This document shows positions 1 through 6,228 of a DNA stretch of 16,882 nucleotides, in pieces; within the stretch, counting starts at the first letter, position 1, and every line of letters starts with the position of its first letter. The notes beneath the pieces were generated by a model. That model was given only the letters and a program-made list of their open reading frames with translations, did no database searches and was not told where the DNA came from. The stretch spans positions 1 to 16,882 of the forward strand of contig JBJOKE010000075.1 in assembly GCA_046046245.1 (NCBI GenBank), written 5' to 3'. This DNA is from UBA4615 sp046046245. GTDB taxonomy: Bacteria > Pseudomonadota > Gammaproteobacteria > Burkholderiales > Burkholderiaceae_E. The position numbers were made by a program, and so were the translations under genes.

Positions 1-26
1 CGGACAGTGTCCGACGAAACCCCGTC

Positions 27-668
27 TCAGCCCTTCCGCTTGTGGGCGGCGATCTCGAGCATCGCGTCGCCGATCAGCCGGTCGCCCTGCGCCGAGAGCG
101 CGCGGCCGGCGCCCTCGAGATCGCGGACCTCGCGGTTCTGGCTCAGCTTCGATTTCCCCTCGAGGCGCGTGATCCGGATCTCGATCCCGACGATCGCCTT
201 CAGCATCGTGTCGATGTAGTCCGGCGGGGCGTCACCCATCTTCCAGGGTTTCGGCTGCGCGGCCTCGTGCGTTCGCGTCAGCCGCGCGACGAGTCCGCGG
301 ACGTAGCGCTCGTCGTCCCGGATCGTCACGCGCCCGTGCGCGTGGACGACGACGTAGTTCCAGGTCGGCACCTGCCGGTGGGTCTCGTGCTTGCTCGGGT
401 ACCAGTTCGGCGAGACGTAGGCGTCGCCGGGCCGGAAGATCACCAGTACCTCGCCGCTGTCGGCCACCTCCTGCCAGACCGGGTTGTTCCGGGCCACGTG
501 CGCGTGCAGCGTGCCGAACTCGCCCTCGGAGGGCGCCAGCTCGAAGGGCAGGTGGTTGGCGTCCAGCCGCCCCGCTGCGTTCGTCACGAGGATGCCGAGC
601 GGGCGGGCGCGGATCTGCTCGTGCAGAACGTCGGTACGGGATTCGTCGAAATGGGCCGGCACGTACAT
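27..668 (-). CDS. PaiB-like FMN-binding protein (negative transcriptional regulator family)
   Basis: The 213-residue product has the full length and signature of the PaiB family, an FMN-binding split-barrel fold. The family is named after a Bacillus regulator of sporulation and protease genes, but most members have no proven DNA-binding role. Visible marks are the N-terminus MYVPAHFDE, the segment NPVWQE in the first third, and the central signature PNWYPSKHETHRQVPTWNYV, which is nearly diagnostic. The frame stays open upstream to 812, but the ATG at 668 matches the family N-terminus exactly and has an AGGAG ribosome site 7 bases before it. The gene is divergent from the ccdA-like gene, with 166 bp between their starts. 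It could equally be a flavin reductase-like or pyridoxamine-oxidase-like protein. The family call is firm; the regulatory role is inferred from the family name only. Confidence 0.88.
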   Translation of the reverse strand: MYVPAHFDESRTDVLHEQIRARPLGILVTNAAGRLDANHLPFELAPSEGEFGTLHAHVARNNPVWQEVADSGEVLVIFRPGDAYVSPNWYPSKHETHRQVPTWNYVVVHAHGRVTIRDDERYVRGLVARLTRTHEAAQPKPWKMGDAPPDYIDTMLKAIVGIEIRITRLEGKSKLSQNREVRDLEGAGRALSAQGDRLIGDAMLEIAAHKRKG

Positions 669-804
669 CGGGGCTCCTGGCAATGCGGCTTCAAGTGTCT
701 TCGAGCGGATGCCGAAGCGTACGCTACGGGTGGTCGAAGGCGGCGCGTCGCACAGGGCCGGCATTTCAGGAGCCGTGGATTCGATGACCCGATGAGGGTA
801 GAGT

Positions 805-825
805 ATGCGCAACGAGCATGCGCAT
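805..825 (+). promoter_or_regulatory. Candidate operator of the ccdAB operon
   Basis: The heptamer ATGCGCA occurs twice 13 bp apart, at 805-811 and 818-824. The second copy is part of the perfect 8-bp palindrome ATGCGCAT (818-825). The pair lies 10-30 bp ahead of the CcdA start codon, where CcdA/CcdB autoregulation would act. No convincing -35/-10 pair could be assigned. CcdA N-terminal ribbon-helix-helix dimers do bind short palindromes, but the link to this site is inferred. Confidence 0.35.
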
Positions 826-834
826 TGAATCCGT

Positions 835-1107
835 ATGGCAAATTCTCAATCGATCGACGACCCCCCCGAGGTCGCCATCAGGCGTACCGGCAAGCGTGCG
901 GCCAATCTCAGCCTCAGCGCGGACGTCCTGGAGGCGGCCCGCCGGTTGCGCATCAATGTCTCCCGCGTCTGCGACGAGCACCTGCGCGAGGTGGTGCGGC
1001 GAGAGGAAGCCCGGCGCTGGAAGGAGGCGAACGCGGATTTCATCGGCGCCTACAACGCTACCGTCGAGGTCGAGGGGCTGCCGCTCGACGCATGGCGGTC
1101 GTTCTGA
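835..1107 (+). CDS. ccdA: CcdA-family type II antitoxin
   Basis: The 90-residue acidic-to-basic protein fits CcdA: an N-terminal DNA-binding part (about residues 15-45) with the segment KRAANLSLSADVLEAARRL followed by INVSRVCDEHL. A charged C-terminal tail, rich in E, R and W, then ends in the family-like stretch WKEANADFIGAYNATVEVEGLPLD, which in CcdA wraps around the toxin. The neighbour 34 bp downstream is a CcdB homologue, which makes the pairing secure. The ATG at 835 has no strong Shine-Dalgarno sequence. It is known for the family that CcdA neutralises CcdB and that the complex represses its own operon; here the repeats at 805-825 would be the natural target. Confidence 0.9.
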   Translation: MANSQSIDDPPEVAIRRTGKRAANLSLSADVLEAARRLRINVSRVCDEHLREVVRREEARRWKEANADFIGAYNATVEVEGLPLDAWRSF

Positions 1108-1141
1108 CGATGCCACGAAGGGCCCTCGGGGGCATCGGCTG

Positions 1142-1459
1142 ATGGCGCGCTTCGATGTCTTCGCCAATCCCGGCCCGGGCGCCGACACGACCCCTTGGCT
1201 GCTGGACGTGCAGAGCGATCTTCTCGACGGCCTCGAGACCCGTGTCGTGATTCCAATGCGCAGCCTCGAACGCTTCCCGCAGGTTCCGTTGCCGCTTCGG
1301 CTGACCCCGGTCTTCCGGATCGAAGGCAAGGAATGCCTGCTCGAGACTCCCAAGATGGCCGCAGTCCCGCGGCGAATCCTCAAGACCCCGATCGCATCGC
1401 TCGCCAGCGAGCAAGCGCGGATCACTGCCGCCCTGGACTTCCTGTTCCAGGGGTACTGA
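1142..1459 (+). CDS. ccdB: CcdB-family toxin (DNA gyrase inhibitor)
   Basis: The 105-residue protein has CcdB length and layout: MARFDVFANP at the start, the conserved LLDVQSDLLD near residue 20, VVIPM in the centre, and a C-terminal helix ending LDFLFQGY. CcdB poisons the GyrA subunit of DNA gyrase. In the F-plasmid protein the last residues Trp99-Gly100-Ile101 contact gyrase and are needed for killing. In this protein the same positions read Gln-Gly-Tyr, so the glycine is kept and both flanking residues differ. Many chromosomal CcdB homologues differ there too, so toxicity cannot be assumed. It follows ccdA by 34 bp and is convergent with the dehydratase gene 33 bp away. ATG at 1142 is the only start that gives the family N-terminus. 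Confidence 0.88.
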   Translation: MARFDVFANPGPGADTTPWLLDVQSDLLDGLETRVVIPMRSLERFPQVPLPLRLTPVFRIEGKECLLETPKMAAVPRRILKTPIASLASEQARITAALDFLFQGY

Positions 1460-1492
1460 GCCTCACGGCCCACCCCGGCGCCCTCTGCGGGA

Positions 1493-2461
1493 TCAGCCCG
1501 CGTCGCCGGCCAGCATTCGTGCGTACTGCTCCACGCCGATGTTGCCGCCGCTGACGATCACGCCGACGCGCTGCCCCCGCACCGGCAGCCCGGCCTCCAG
1601 CAGCGCGGCCGCGGCCAGGCAACCGGTGGGCTCGACGACCAGCTTCATCCGCTCGGCGAAGAAGCGCATCGTCGCGAGCAGCTGGGCATCGGATACCGTG
1701 ACCACTTCGGAGACCATCGCCTGGATGATCGGAAAGTTCAGCGCGCCGACCTGCTGGGTCTGCGCGCCGTCGGCGATCGTCTTCGGAACGTCGATCCTCA
1801 CGCGTCGCCCTTCGGCCAGCGAGCGGCGCACGTCGTCGCCGGCCTCGGGCTCGACCCCGATCACGCGACACGCGGGCGAAAGCGCCTTCGCGGCCAACGC
1901 GCAGCCGGCGATCAGCCCGCCGCCGCCGACGCAGACCACCAGCGCGTCCAGCGGCCCGGTCTCCTCGATCAGTTCTTTCGCCGCGGTGCCCTGGCCCGCG
2001 ATCACGTCGGCGTGGTCGAACGGCGGCACCAGCGTCATGCCGCGCTCGGCGGCGATGGCCGCCCCGATCGTCTCGCGGCTCTCGGTGTAGCGGTCGTAGA
2101 GCACCACCTCGGCGCCGTAGCCGCGGGTGGCGGCGATCTTCAGCGCCGGCGCGTCCTGCGGCATCACGATGACGGCCTTCATGCCGAGCAGCTTCGCCGA
2201 CAGCGCGATGCCCTGCGCGTGGTTGCCCGCGGAGTACGCGATCGCGCCGCCGGCGCGCTGCGCGGGCGTGAACCGGGCCAGCGCGTTGTAGGCGCCGCGG
2301 AACTTGAACGCGCCCATCCGCTGCAGGTTCTCGCACTTGAAGAAGAGCCGCGCGCCGGTGCGTTCATCGGCGGTGCGCGAGGTCAGCACCGGGGTGCGGT
2401 GGGCGATGCCGGCCAGGCGCTGCGCGGCGGCTTCGACGTCGGCGTAGGTGATGGTGGTCAT
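1493..2461 (-). CDS. PLP-dependent threonine dehydratase family, probably threo-3-hydroxy-L-aspartate ammonia-lyase
   Basis: The product is 322 residues, a fold-type II PLP enzyme. The Schiff-base lysine is K53 in MGAFKFRGAYNA. Next come the SAGNHAQG loop (77-84) that holds the substrate carboxylate, the tetraglycine phosphate-binding loop GGGG at 179-182, and SGGN at 304-307, whose serine contacts the PLP ring nitrogen. There is no C-terminal ACT regulatory domain, so this is not the biosynthetic, isoleucine-inhibited IlvA. Catabolic threonine dehydratase, serine racemase and hydroxyaspartate ammonia-lyase share this size and these motifs. The N-terminal third looks most like the hydroxyaspartate enzymes to me, but substrate choice cannot be settled by eye. 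The antitoxin gene of the GGDEF-TumE chain ends 34 bp upstream on the same strand, so read-through is possible. No clear ribosome site precedes the ATG. Confidence 0.85.
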   Translation of the reverse strand: MTTITYADVEAAAQRLAGIAHRTPVLTSRTADERTGARLFFKCENLQRMGAFKFRGAYNALARFTPAQRAGGAIAYSAGNHAQGIALSAKLLGMKAVIVMPQDAPALKIAATRGYGAEVVLYDRYTESRETIGAAIAAERGMTLVPPFDHADVIAGQGTAAKELIEETGPLDALVVCVGGGGLIAGCALAAKALSPACRVIGVEPEAGDDVRRSLAEGRRVRIDVPKTIADGAQTQQVGALNFPIIQAMVSEVVTVSDAQLLATMRFFAERMKLVVEPTGCLAAAALLEAGLPVRGQRVGVIVSGGNIGVEQYARMLAGDAG

Positions 2462-2495
2462 GGCGGGGATTCGGGATGTGAAGGCTCGGGTGCGT

Positions 2496-2870
2496 TCACT
2501 CGACTTCGGCCTCCAGCCGGAACTTCCGGGCTGTCGCGCGAACTTCCTTCATCCTGCCGTGCCCTGGCAGCACCTTCGTCTCGACGTTGACCATGCCCAG
2601 GTATTCGAGTTGCTCGATGTCGCGCTTGACCGCGCTGCGGTCCCGTCCCAGCCTCTGGGCGACCTGCGTGATCGACCCGGGTTCTTTCTTGACTGCCCGC
2701 AGCACATCGATCCGGCTCGCACCGAGGAGCCTGAGAAGTTCATGCGGATCCTCGAAGCTGATGACGTGCGCGGATGCCAGCGGCTGGCCTGCGTCGGCTC
2801 GCCTGGCGATTTCCCGTCCCCGCTGGAAGAAATCCCTTTCGTCGGCCAGCCTGATGAGCATCTGTTTCAT
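2496..2870 (-). CDS. Winged-helix DNA-binding antitoxin (TumA / HVO_A0114-like)
   Basis: This 124-residue protein has an N-terminal part with SFEDPHELLRLL (about 38-49) and a central winged helix-turn-helix: ASRIDVLRAVKKEPGSITQV then LGRDRSAVKRDIEQLEYLGMV. This is the pattern of MarR/HVO_A0114-type regulators that act as antitoxins beside TumE toxins. A basic wing (VLPGHGRMKEVRATARKF) closes it. Its ATG overlaps the stop of the toxin gene as ATGA (2867-2870). A GAGGA ribosome site lies 7 bases upstream, so it can be translated both by coupling and independently. The order toxin-then-antitoxin is the one usual for TumE-type loci. Autorepression at the promoter near 3734 is inferred. Alternative: a plain transcription regulator of the operon. 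Confidence 0.72.
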   Translation of the reverse strand: MKQMLIRLADERDFFQRGREIARRADAGQPLASAHVISFEDPHELLRLLGASRIDVLRAVKKEPGSITQVAQRLGRDRSAVKRDIEQLEYLGMVNVETKVLPGHGRMKEVRATARKFRLEAEVE

Positions 2871-3181
2871 TTCGGGTTCCTCGATGCGATCCAGTCTGCT
2901 TCGAACCGTTCCTCGAGGTCATCGTAGCGCTTGAAATCCACCGGTGACACCACTCCCATCCAGTGCCGGTGGTGATAGCCGTGCTGGTTGTCGTAGCCGA
3001 CCACGCGCCCGTTGTCTGCGGCGTGGATCGCCGGGTTGACGCAGGCGAGGTCGTATCGGGTCACGGTGCCGGCGGCATCGACCCAGGCTTCACGCCGGAG
3101 TTGGCCGTTGCCCCGCTTTCGGGGGATGTGGTGGACTTCGTCGATGAGCTTGCGGTCTGCAGCCATGAGGAATGATGTCAT
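2867..3181 (-). CDS. TumE-like toxin (DUF6516 family)
   Basis: The 104-residue protein contains NGRVVGYDNQHGYHHRHWMG (about 57-76) followed by a short acidic region DLEERFEADW. The histidine-rich segment after a YDN motif is the hallmark I associate with TumE / DUF6516 toxins, which are partnered by a small helix-turn-helix antitoxin as here. The biochemical activity of the family is not established from this sequence. Two starts are possible: ATG at 3181, which overlaps the stop of the upstream GGDEF-like gene as ATGA, and ATG at 3166 (MAADRKL). Neither has a Shine-Dalgarno site, so I chose 3181 because of the coupling overlap. The first 35 residues (RKRGNGQLRREAWVD) do not resemble the TumE cores I know, so the assignment rests on the C-terminal half plus context. 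Confidence 0.62.
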   Translation of the reverse strand: MTSFLMAADRKLIDEVHHIPRKRGNGQLRREAWVDAAGTVTRYDLACVNPAIHAADNGRVVGYDNQHGYHHRHWMGVVSPVDFKRYDDLEERFEADWIASRNPK

Positions 3182-3660
3182 GGCTGAGGGCGGGCCATGC
3201 ACACCCGGTTTCGTCCCTGCGCCTTCGCACGGGACAGCGCGTCGTCGGCGGCGCGGATCACCTCTTCGATGCGTCGGCCGTCGTCCGGGAACATCGCCAG
3301 CCCGATCGAGACCGTGATCGGCGGCAGTTTCGCGTGGCCGCCGAGCCGGGCATCCGCGAGGTCCGCGCGCAGCATCTCGGCCAGCCGGGCGGCCGTCGGT
3401 GCGTCGACGCCGACCAGCGCCAGCAGGAACTCCTCGCCGCCGTCCCAGTCCCAGGCGCCGGTGCCGGCGGCCTGCTGCGTGCGCAGGAAGCGCTCGGCCT
3501 GGTAGATCCGATGCGCCTCGATCAGCGCGCTGACTTCCGCGCGGGCCGCGTCGCCGAGCGGGGGCCCCGCCACCTCGGTGCGCGACAGCGCCGCCTGGGT
3601 GCGCTCCCGCAGGTGGCTGATACGCCGGGATTCCCGCGTGTCGTCCCTCTCCGGCGTCAC
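3178..3660 (-). CDS. Shortened GGDEF-domain protein (degenerate diguanylate cyclase)
   Basis: The C-terminal half of a GGDEF domain is clear in this 160-residue protein: DGGEEFLLAL (73-82), PITVSIGLAMFPDDG (114-128) and AADDALSRAKAQGRNRV (137-153). The N-terminal half of the domain is absent. There is no DxDxFK..ND metal and substrate segment, and no RxxD inhibitory site before GGEEF. In its place is a helical stretch (15-65) including SALIEAHRIYQAERFLRTQ. Without the first metal aspartate, GTP condensation is unlikely, so it may be a remnant or a repurposed binding or dimerisation module. The start is a GTG at 3660 with a good GGAAGGG site 7 bases upstream, arguing for a translated gene. Its stop overlaps the TumE-like start (ATGA). 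It is the first gene behind the promoter at 3720-3748. Confidence 0.7.
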   Translation of the reverse strand: MTPERDDTRESRRISHLRERTQAALSRTEVAGPPLGDAARAEVSALIEAHRIYQAERFLRTQQAAGTGAWDWDGGEEFLLALVGVDAPTAARLAEMLRADLADARLGGHAKLPPITVSIGLAMFPDDGRRIEEVIRAADDALSRAKAQGRNRVCMARPQP

Positions 3661-3719
3661 TGTTCGACCCTTCCGGATCGGGGGGCCGGGCCCATGCCCT
3701 CACTGCTCATGATTTTCAG

Positions 3720-3748
3720 AATGAAAAGGAGCGACCGTACGGTGTCAA
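3720..3748 (-). promoter_or_regulatory. Promoter with spacer palindrome for the GGDEF-TumE-antitoxin chain
   Basis: Read on the minus strand, a perfect -35 hexamer TTGACA (3743-3748) is followed after 17 bp by TTCATT (3720-3725), a weak -10 with 3 of 6 matches. The 10-bp perfect palindrome ACCGTACGGT (3734-3743) fills the spacer next to the -35 box. This is a classic place for a repressor that blocks RNA polymerase. An A-run lies just upstream of the -35, at 3762-3768 of the complementary strand, and could act as an UP element. The transcript would begin about 50 bases before the GTG at 3660. Assignment of the repressor (most simply the winged-helix antitoxin) is inferred. Confidence 0.5.
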
Positions 3749-3805
3749 TTCGGCAATCGATGTTTTTTTGCGGATTCGTCAACTCCCTTCCCGTCCGCTC
3801 GGGGT

Positions 3806-4570
3806 TCAGTGGCCGATCGCGAAATCCTGACATATCTCGCCGGCGACTTCGCCGCGCGCATCCCAGGTCCATTCCCGCAGGCTCGCCCGCCCGTCGGCCC
3901 CGAACAGGATCATCGCCGAAGAACGCGTGCCGTAGTGGGCGTCGCGCAGGAAAATCGGCGAGAGTCTTCGTTCGGCCTCGAGCCCGACACCGGTGTCCGG
4001 CAGCAGGTGATCCGGCGCGGGGATGTCATCGCGCAGCAGCGCCAGCACCGGCTCAGGGTCGGGCATCCGGACGAGCGCCTCTGCGAGCCGGGCGCGGGCC
4101 AGCGTCAGCTTCGGCCAGGGGGTGTCCAGTCGCGCGTTCGACAGCCCGTAGACGCCGGGCGGGATCGGCCGGACCTCGCCGGAGGCGTTGTCATGGACTG
4201 CCAGCGTGTCTCGGTCGCCGGCGAGCAGGTTGAAGCCGGCGTAGCGGTCGCTGTCGGCGCCGAGGTCGGCGAGCACGTCGACCGGCGGGCGATCGTCGGT
4301 CAGCGCGCGCAGCACCAGACTGCCGCGCGACGGCGCGTCGGTCGCGCGTCGGGCCGGATCCCGTCGGTTCGTCAGCGCTGCGAAGCGACCGCTGCGGGTG
4401 ACCCCCATCCAGGTGCCGCCCGCCTCGAGGTCGCGCCCGGCGAGCACGTCGGGCGCGTCGTCCCACCAGTGGGCCGGCCGGGCCGTACGATGACGAAACT
4501 CGTCGCGGTTCGCGGCGACGACCAGCGGATAGTCGGGATGGACCTTCCAGGCGAAGACGATCAGGCACAT
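3806..4570 (-). CDS. NRDE / TANGO2 family protein
   Basis: This 254-residue protein starts MCLIVFAW and carries the eponymous NRDE motif at 21-24 (AANRDEF), followed by TWMGVTRSGRFAALTNRRDP, all hallmarks of the NRDE (TANGO2-like) family. Cys2 after removal of Met1 is the expected N-terminal nucleophile position of this Ntn-hydrolase-like fold, though enzymatic activity is unproven for most members. Roles in heme or lipid handling have been proposed for eukaryotic relatives. ATG at 4570 was chosen because it gives MC at the N-terminus, although the frame is open to 4603. It begins 7 bp after the azlD stop, so it is probably the last gene of the azlC-azlD transcript. No good ribosome site is visible. 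Regulation is unknown. Confidence 0.85.
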   Translation of the reverse strand: MCLIVFAWKVHPDYPLVVAANRDEFRHRTARPAHWWDDAPDVLAGRDLEAGGTWMGVTRSGRFAALTNRRDPARRATDAPSRGSLVLRALTDDRPPVDVLADLGADSDRYAGFNLLAGDRDTLAVHDNASGEVRPIPPGVYGLSNARLDTPWPKLTLARARLAEALVRMPDPEPVLALLRDDIPAPDHLLPDTGVGLEAERRLSPIFLRDAHYGTRSSAMILFGADGRASLREWTWDARGEVAGEICQDFAIGH

Positions 4571-4577
4571 GGCGGTG

Positions 4578-4901
4578 TCAGGGCAGGTTGCGCAGCAGCA
4601 CATAGAGTGCGGTGGCGGCGAGGATGGCGGTCAGCGGGTGGCGCAGCTTCCATTGCATCGCCAGCGCGAGCGCGGCGGCGGCAAGTTCGGGCCAGGGGCC
4701 GCCGGCGTGCGACCCGGCCGCACCCGCGAGCGCGTGCAGCAGCAGGATCGTCATGATCGCCAGCGGCAGGAAGCGGCCGAGCCGCTGGACGAGCGGGTGC
4801 GCGCGCAGCCAGCGCGCGGCGAGGAAGGGCAAGGCCCGCAGCGCGAAGGTGACCAGGGCGGCGGCGGCGATCGCTGCGGCGGAAGTCGCGGGATCGATCA
4901 T
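4578..4901 (-). CDS. azlD: AzlD family branched-chain amino acid exporter, small subunit
   Basis: The 107-residue hydrophobic protein has about four membrane segments: residues 7-28, 43-63, 72-84 and 90-105. It contains the family pattern ALRALPFLAARWL near residue 20 and LGRFLPLAIMTILLLHAL in the middle. AzlD is the small partner of AzlC. Together they export branched-chain amino acids and their analogues across the inner membrane (AzlCD in Bacillus, YgaZ-YgaH in E. coli). Its ATG overlaps the azlC stop by 4 bases (ATGA at 4898-4901), implying translational coupling and matched amounts of the two subunits. Start choice is fixed by that overlap and the family length. Confidence 0.85.
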   Translation of the reverse strand: MIDPATSAAAIAAAALVTFALRALPFLAARWLRAHPLVQRLGRFLPLAIMTILLLHALAGAAGSHAGGPWPELAAAALALAMQWKLRHPLTAILAATALYVLLRNLP

Positions 4902-5599
4902 CGGGTCTTCCCGGCGGCGGGCTTCCAGAGCGCGCCCGCGAGGATGCTGACCAGGATCGCGAGGGCCAGCGCGTGCTTCGGGGCGGCCAGCGTCGCGCCC
5001 GCGTAGGCCACGAGCCCGACCCACAGCGGCGCGGCGCTCGCGCGCGCCCGCCACTGCTCGACCGCGAGCACGGCGAACAGCGCCGCCAGCGCGAAGTCGA
5101 GCCCCGCGAGCGGCACCTCCGCCTGCTCGCCGACCAGCGCGCCGAGCGCGGTGCCGAGCAGCCACCAGCCCTGGTTGGCGGCCGCGATCCGGGCCATCGC
5201 CGCGCCGTCGGCGTCCGCCTTCATGGCGGTCAGCAGCGAGTAGGTCTCGTCGGTCAGCGCGAAGGCCAGGTACCAGCGCCGCCAGCCGGCGTGCGGCAGG
5301 CGGTCGAGCAGCGACAGTCCGTAGAACACGTGCCGCAGGTTCACGACGGCGACGGCCAGCGCGATCGTCGCGGCCGGCATCGCGGCGGCCAGCATCGGGA
5401 TCATCACGAACTGCGCCGCGCCCGCGTAGACCAGCGCGCTGACCGCCAGCGCCAGCCACCAGGCGCCGCCGGCCTGCACGAACAGGAAGCCGAACACCAT
5501 GCCCAGCGGCACGTAGCCCATCGCGACCGGCCAGGTCAGCGCGAGCAGGCCGGGGGCGGCGCGGGGCGTGTCGGCTTCGTCGGGAGGTGAAACGGACAT
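4898..5599 (-). CDS. azlC: AzlC family branched-chain amino acid exporter, large subunit
   Basis: This is a 233-residue inner-membrane protein. After a polar N-terminus it has the AzlC core: PVAMGYVPLGMVFGFLFV (24-41), then SALVYAGAAQFVMIPML (54-70), and VAVVNLRHVFYGLSLL (83-98) with the conserved NLRH. FALTDETYSLLTA (113-125) and hydrophobic C-terminal segments follow. It pairs with AzlD directly downstream (ATGA overlap). No Lrp/AsnC-type regulator gene is adjacent, and the gene is divergent from the GNAT acetyltransferase with 96 bp between starts. The ATG at 5599 has no clear Shine-Dalgarno site, so the N-terminus is less certain than the family call. Exported substrate is inferred from the family. 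Confidence 0.88.
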   Translation of the reverse strand: MSVSPPDEADTPRAAPGLLALTWPVAMGYVPLGMVFGFLFVQAGGAWWLALAVSALVYAGAAQFVMIPMLAAAMPAATIALAVAVVNLRHVFYGLSLLDRLPHAGWRRWYLAFALTDETYSLLTAMKADADGAAMARIAAANQGWWLLGTALGALVGEQAEVPLAGLDFALAALFAVLAVEQWRARASAAPLWVGLVAYAGATLAAPKHALALAILVSILAGALWKPAAGKTR

Positions 5600-5695
5600 C
5601 TTCGGGGAGTCGGCGGGTCGGGGCGCGCATTGTCCCACCGGACAAGCCTGTCCGGGGTATCGTCGTCGTTCCCGTTCGATCCAGGAGATGACCGC

Positions 5696-6166
5696 GTGGC
5701 GGAACTCCGTGAAGCCCGTTTCCCCGAAGACGCCGACTTGGTCCGCGCGATCTTCCGCGAATACGCCGACAGCCTCGGTTTCGACCTCGGTTTCCAGGAC
5801 TTCGAGACCGAGCTCGCGCAGCTGCCCGGCAAGTACGCCGCGCCCGGCGGTTGCGTGCTGCTCGCCGGGCACGGCGGCGCGGTGGTCGGTTGCGTCGCGC
5901 TGCGCCCGAGCGGCCCCGGGGTGGCCGAGATGAAGCGCCTGTACGTGCGCCCCGGCGTGCGCGGGCTGCGGCTCGGCCGCCGGCTCGCCGAGGCGGTCTG
6001 CGAGGCTGCCCGCCGCGCGGGCTACGACCGGATCCGGCTCGACACGCTGCCCTCGATGCAGGCCGCCCGCGCGATCTACGCGGAGCTCGGCTTCGTGCCG
6101 ACCGAGCCATACGTGTTCAATCCGATGCCGGGGGCGACCTTCCTGGAGCGGGTTCTGGGGGATTGA
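5696..6166 (+). CDS. GNAT family N-acetyltransferase
   Basis: The 156-residue protein shows the GNAT order. An N-terminal AELREARFPEDADLVRAIF begins the fold. The central strand and acetyl-CoA loop read MKRLYVRPGVRGLRLGRRL (79-97), with the R-G-x-x-L-G-R pyrophosphate-binding element. A third part, ARAIYAELGFVPTEPYVFNP (124-143), is the usual C-terminal motif. The start is a GTG at 5696 with an excellent AGGAG site 8 bases before it; in-frame upstream codons back to 5630 have no such site. The acceptor substrate cannot be told from the sequence. It is divergent from azlC, and its stop codon lies only 11 bp before the vapB operator, so the promoter of vapBC may begin within the end of this gene. 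Confidence 0.88.
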   Translation: MAELREARFPEDADLVRAIFREYADSLGFDLGFQDFETELAQLPGKYAAPGGCVLLAGHGGAVVGCVALRPSGPGVAEMKRLYVRPGVRGLRLGRRLAEAVCEAARRAGYDRIRLDTLPSMQAARAIYAELGFVPTEPYVFNPMPGATFLERVLGD

Positions 6167-6177
6167 CACGACCTCGA

Positions 6178-6206
6178 ATTCCTTACCGGCGTATCATGTA
6201 AGGAAT
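6178..6206 (+). promoter_or_regulatory. Perfect inverted repeat, probable vapB operator/promoter
   Basis: ATTCCTTAC (6178-6186) and GTAAGGAAT (6198-6206) form a perfect 9-bp inverted repeat. The 11-bp loop puts the arm centres 20 bp apart, about two helical turns. The loop contains TATCAT (6192-6197), one mismatch from a -10 box, so bound repressor would flank or cover it. AbrB-fold antitoxins such as VapB/MazE repress their own operon through sites like this. The start codon follows 22 bp downstream with an AGGGG ribosome site (6216-6220). Confidence 0.6.
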
Positions 6207-6228
6207 CTCGCAATCAGGGGCAAATCCG

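Noticed and set aside
1..13. CGGAC-AGT-GTCCG hairpin after the PaiB-like gene
   Set aside because: Five-base arms at the window edge and no T-run; too weak to call a terminator.
1110..1139. Earlier ATG between ccdA and ccdB
   Set aside because: It is in another frame from ccdB and leads to no CcdB-like sequence; ATG at 1142 gives the family N-terminus.
3178..3660. Functional diguanylate cyclase
   Set aside because: The GGEEF core is present but the first metal-binding aspartate region and the whole N-terminal half of the domain are missing, so catalytic activity is not claimed.
6163..6197. TTGACA (6163-6168) with TATCAT (6192-6197) as a vapBC promoter
   Set aside because: The spacing is 23 bp, well beyond the usual 16-18 bp, and TTGACA overlaps the GNAT stop codon; only the TATCAT/operator part is kept.
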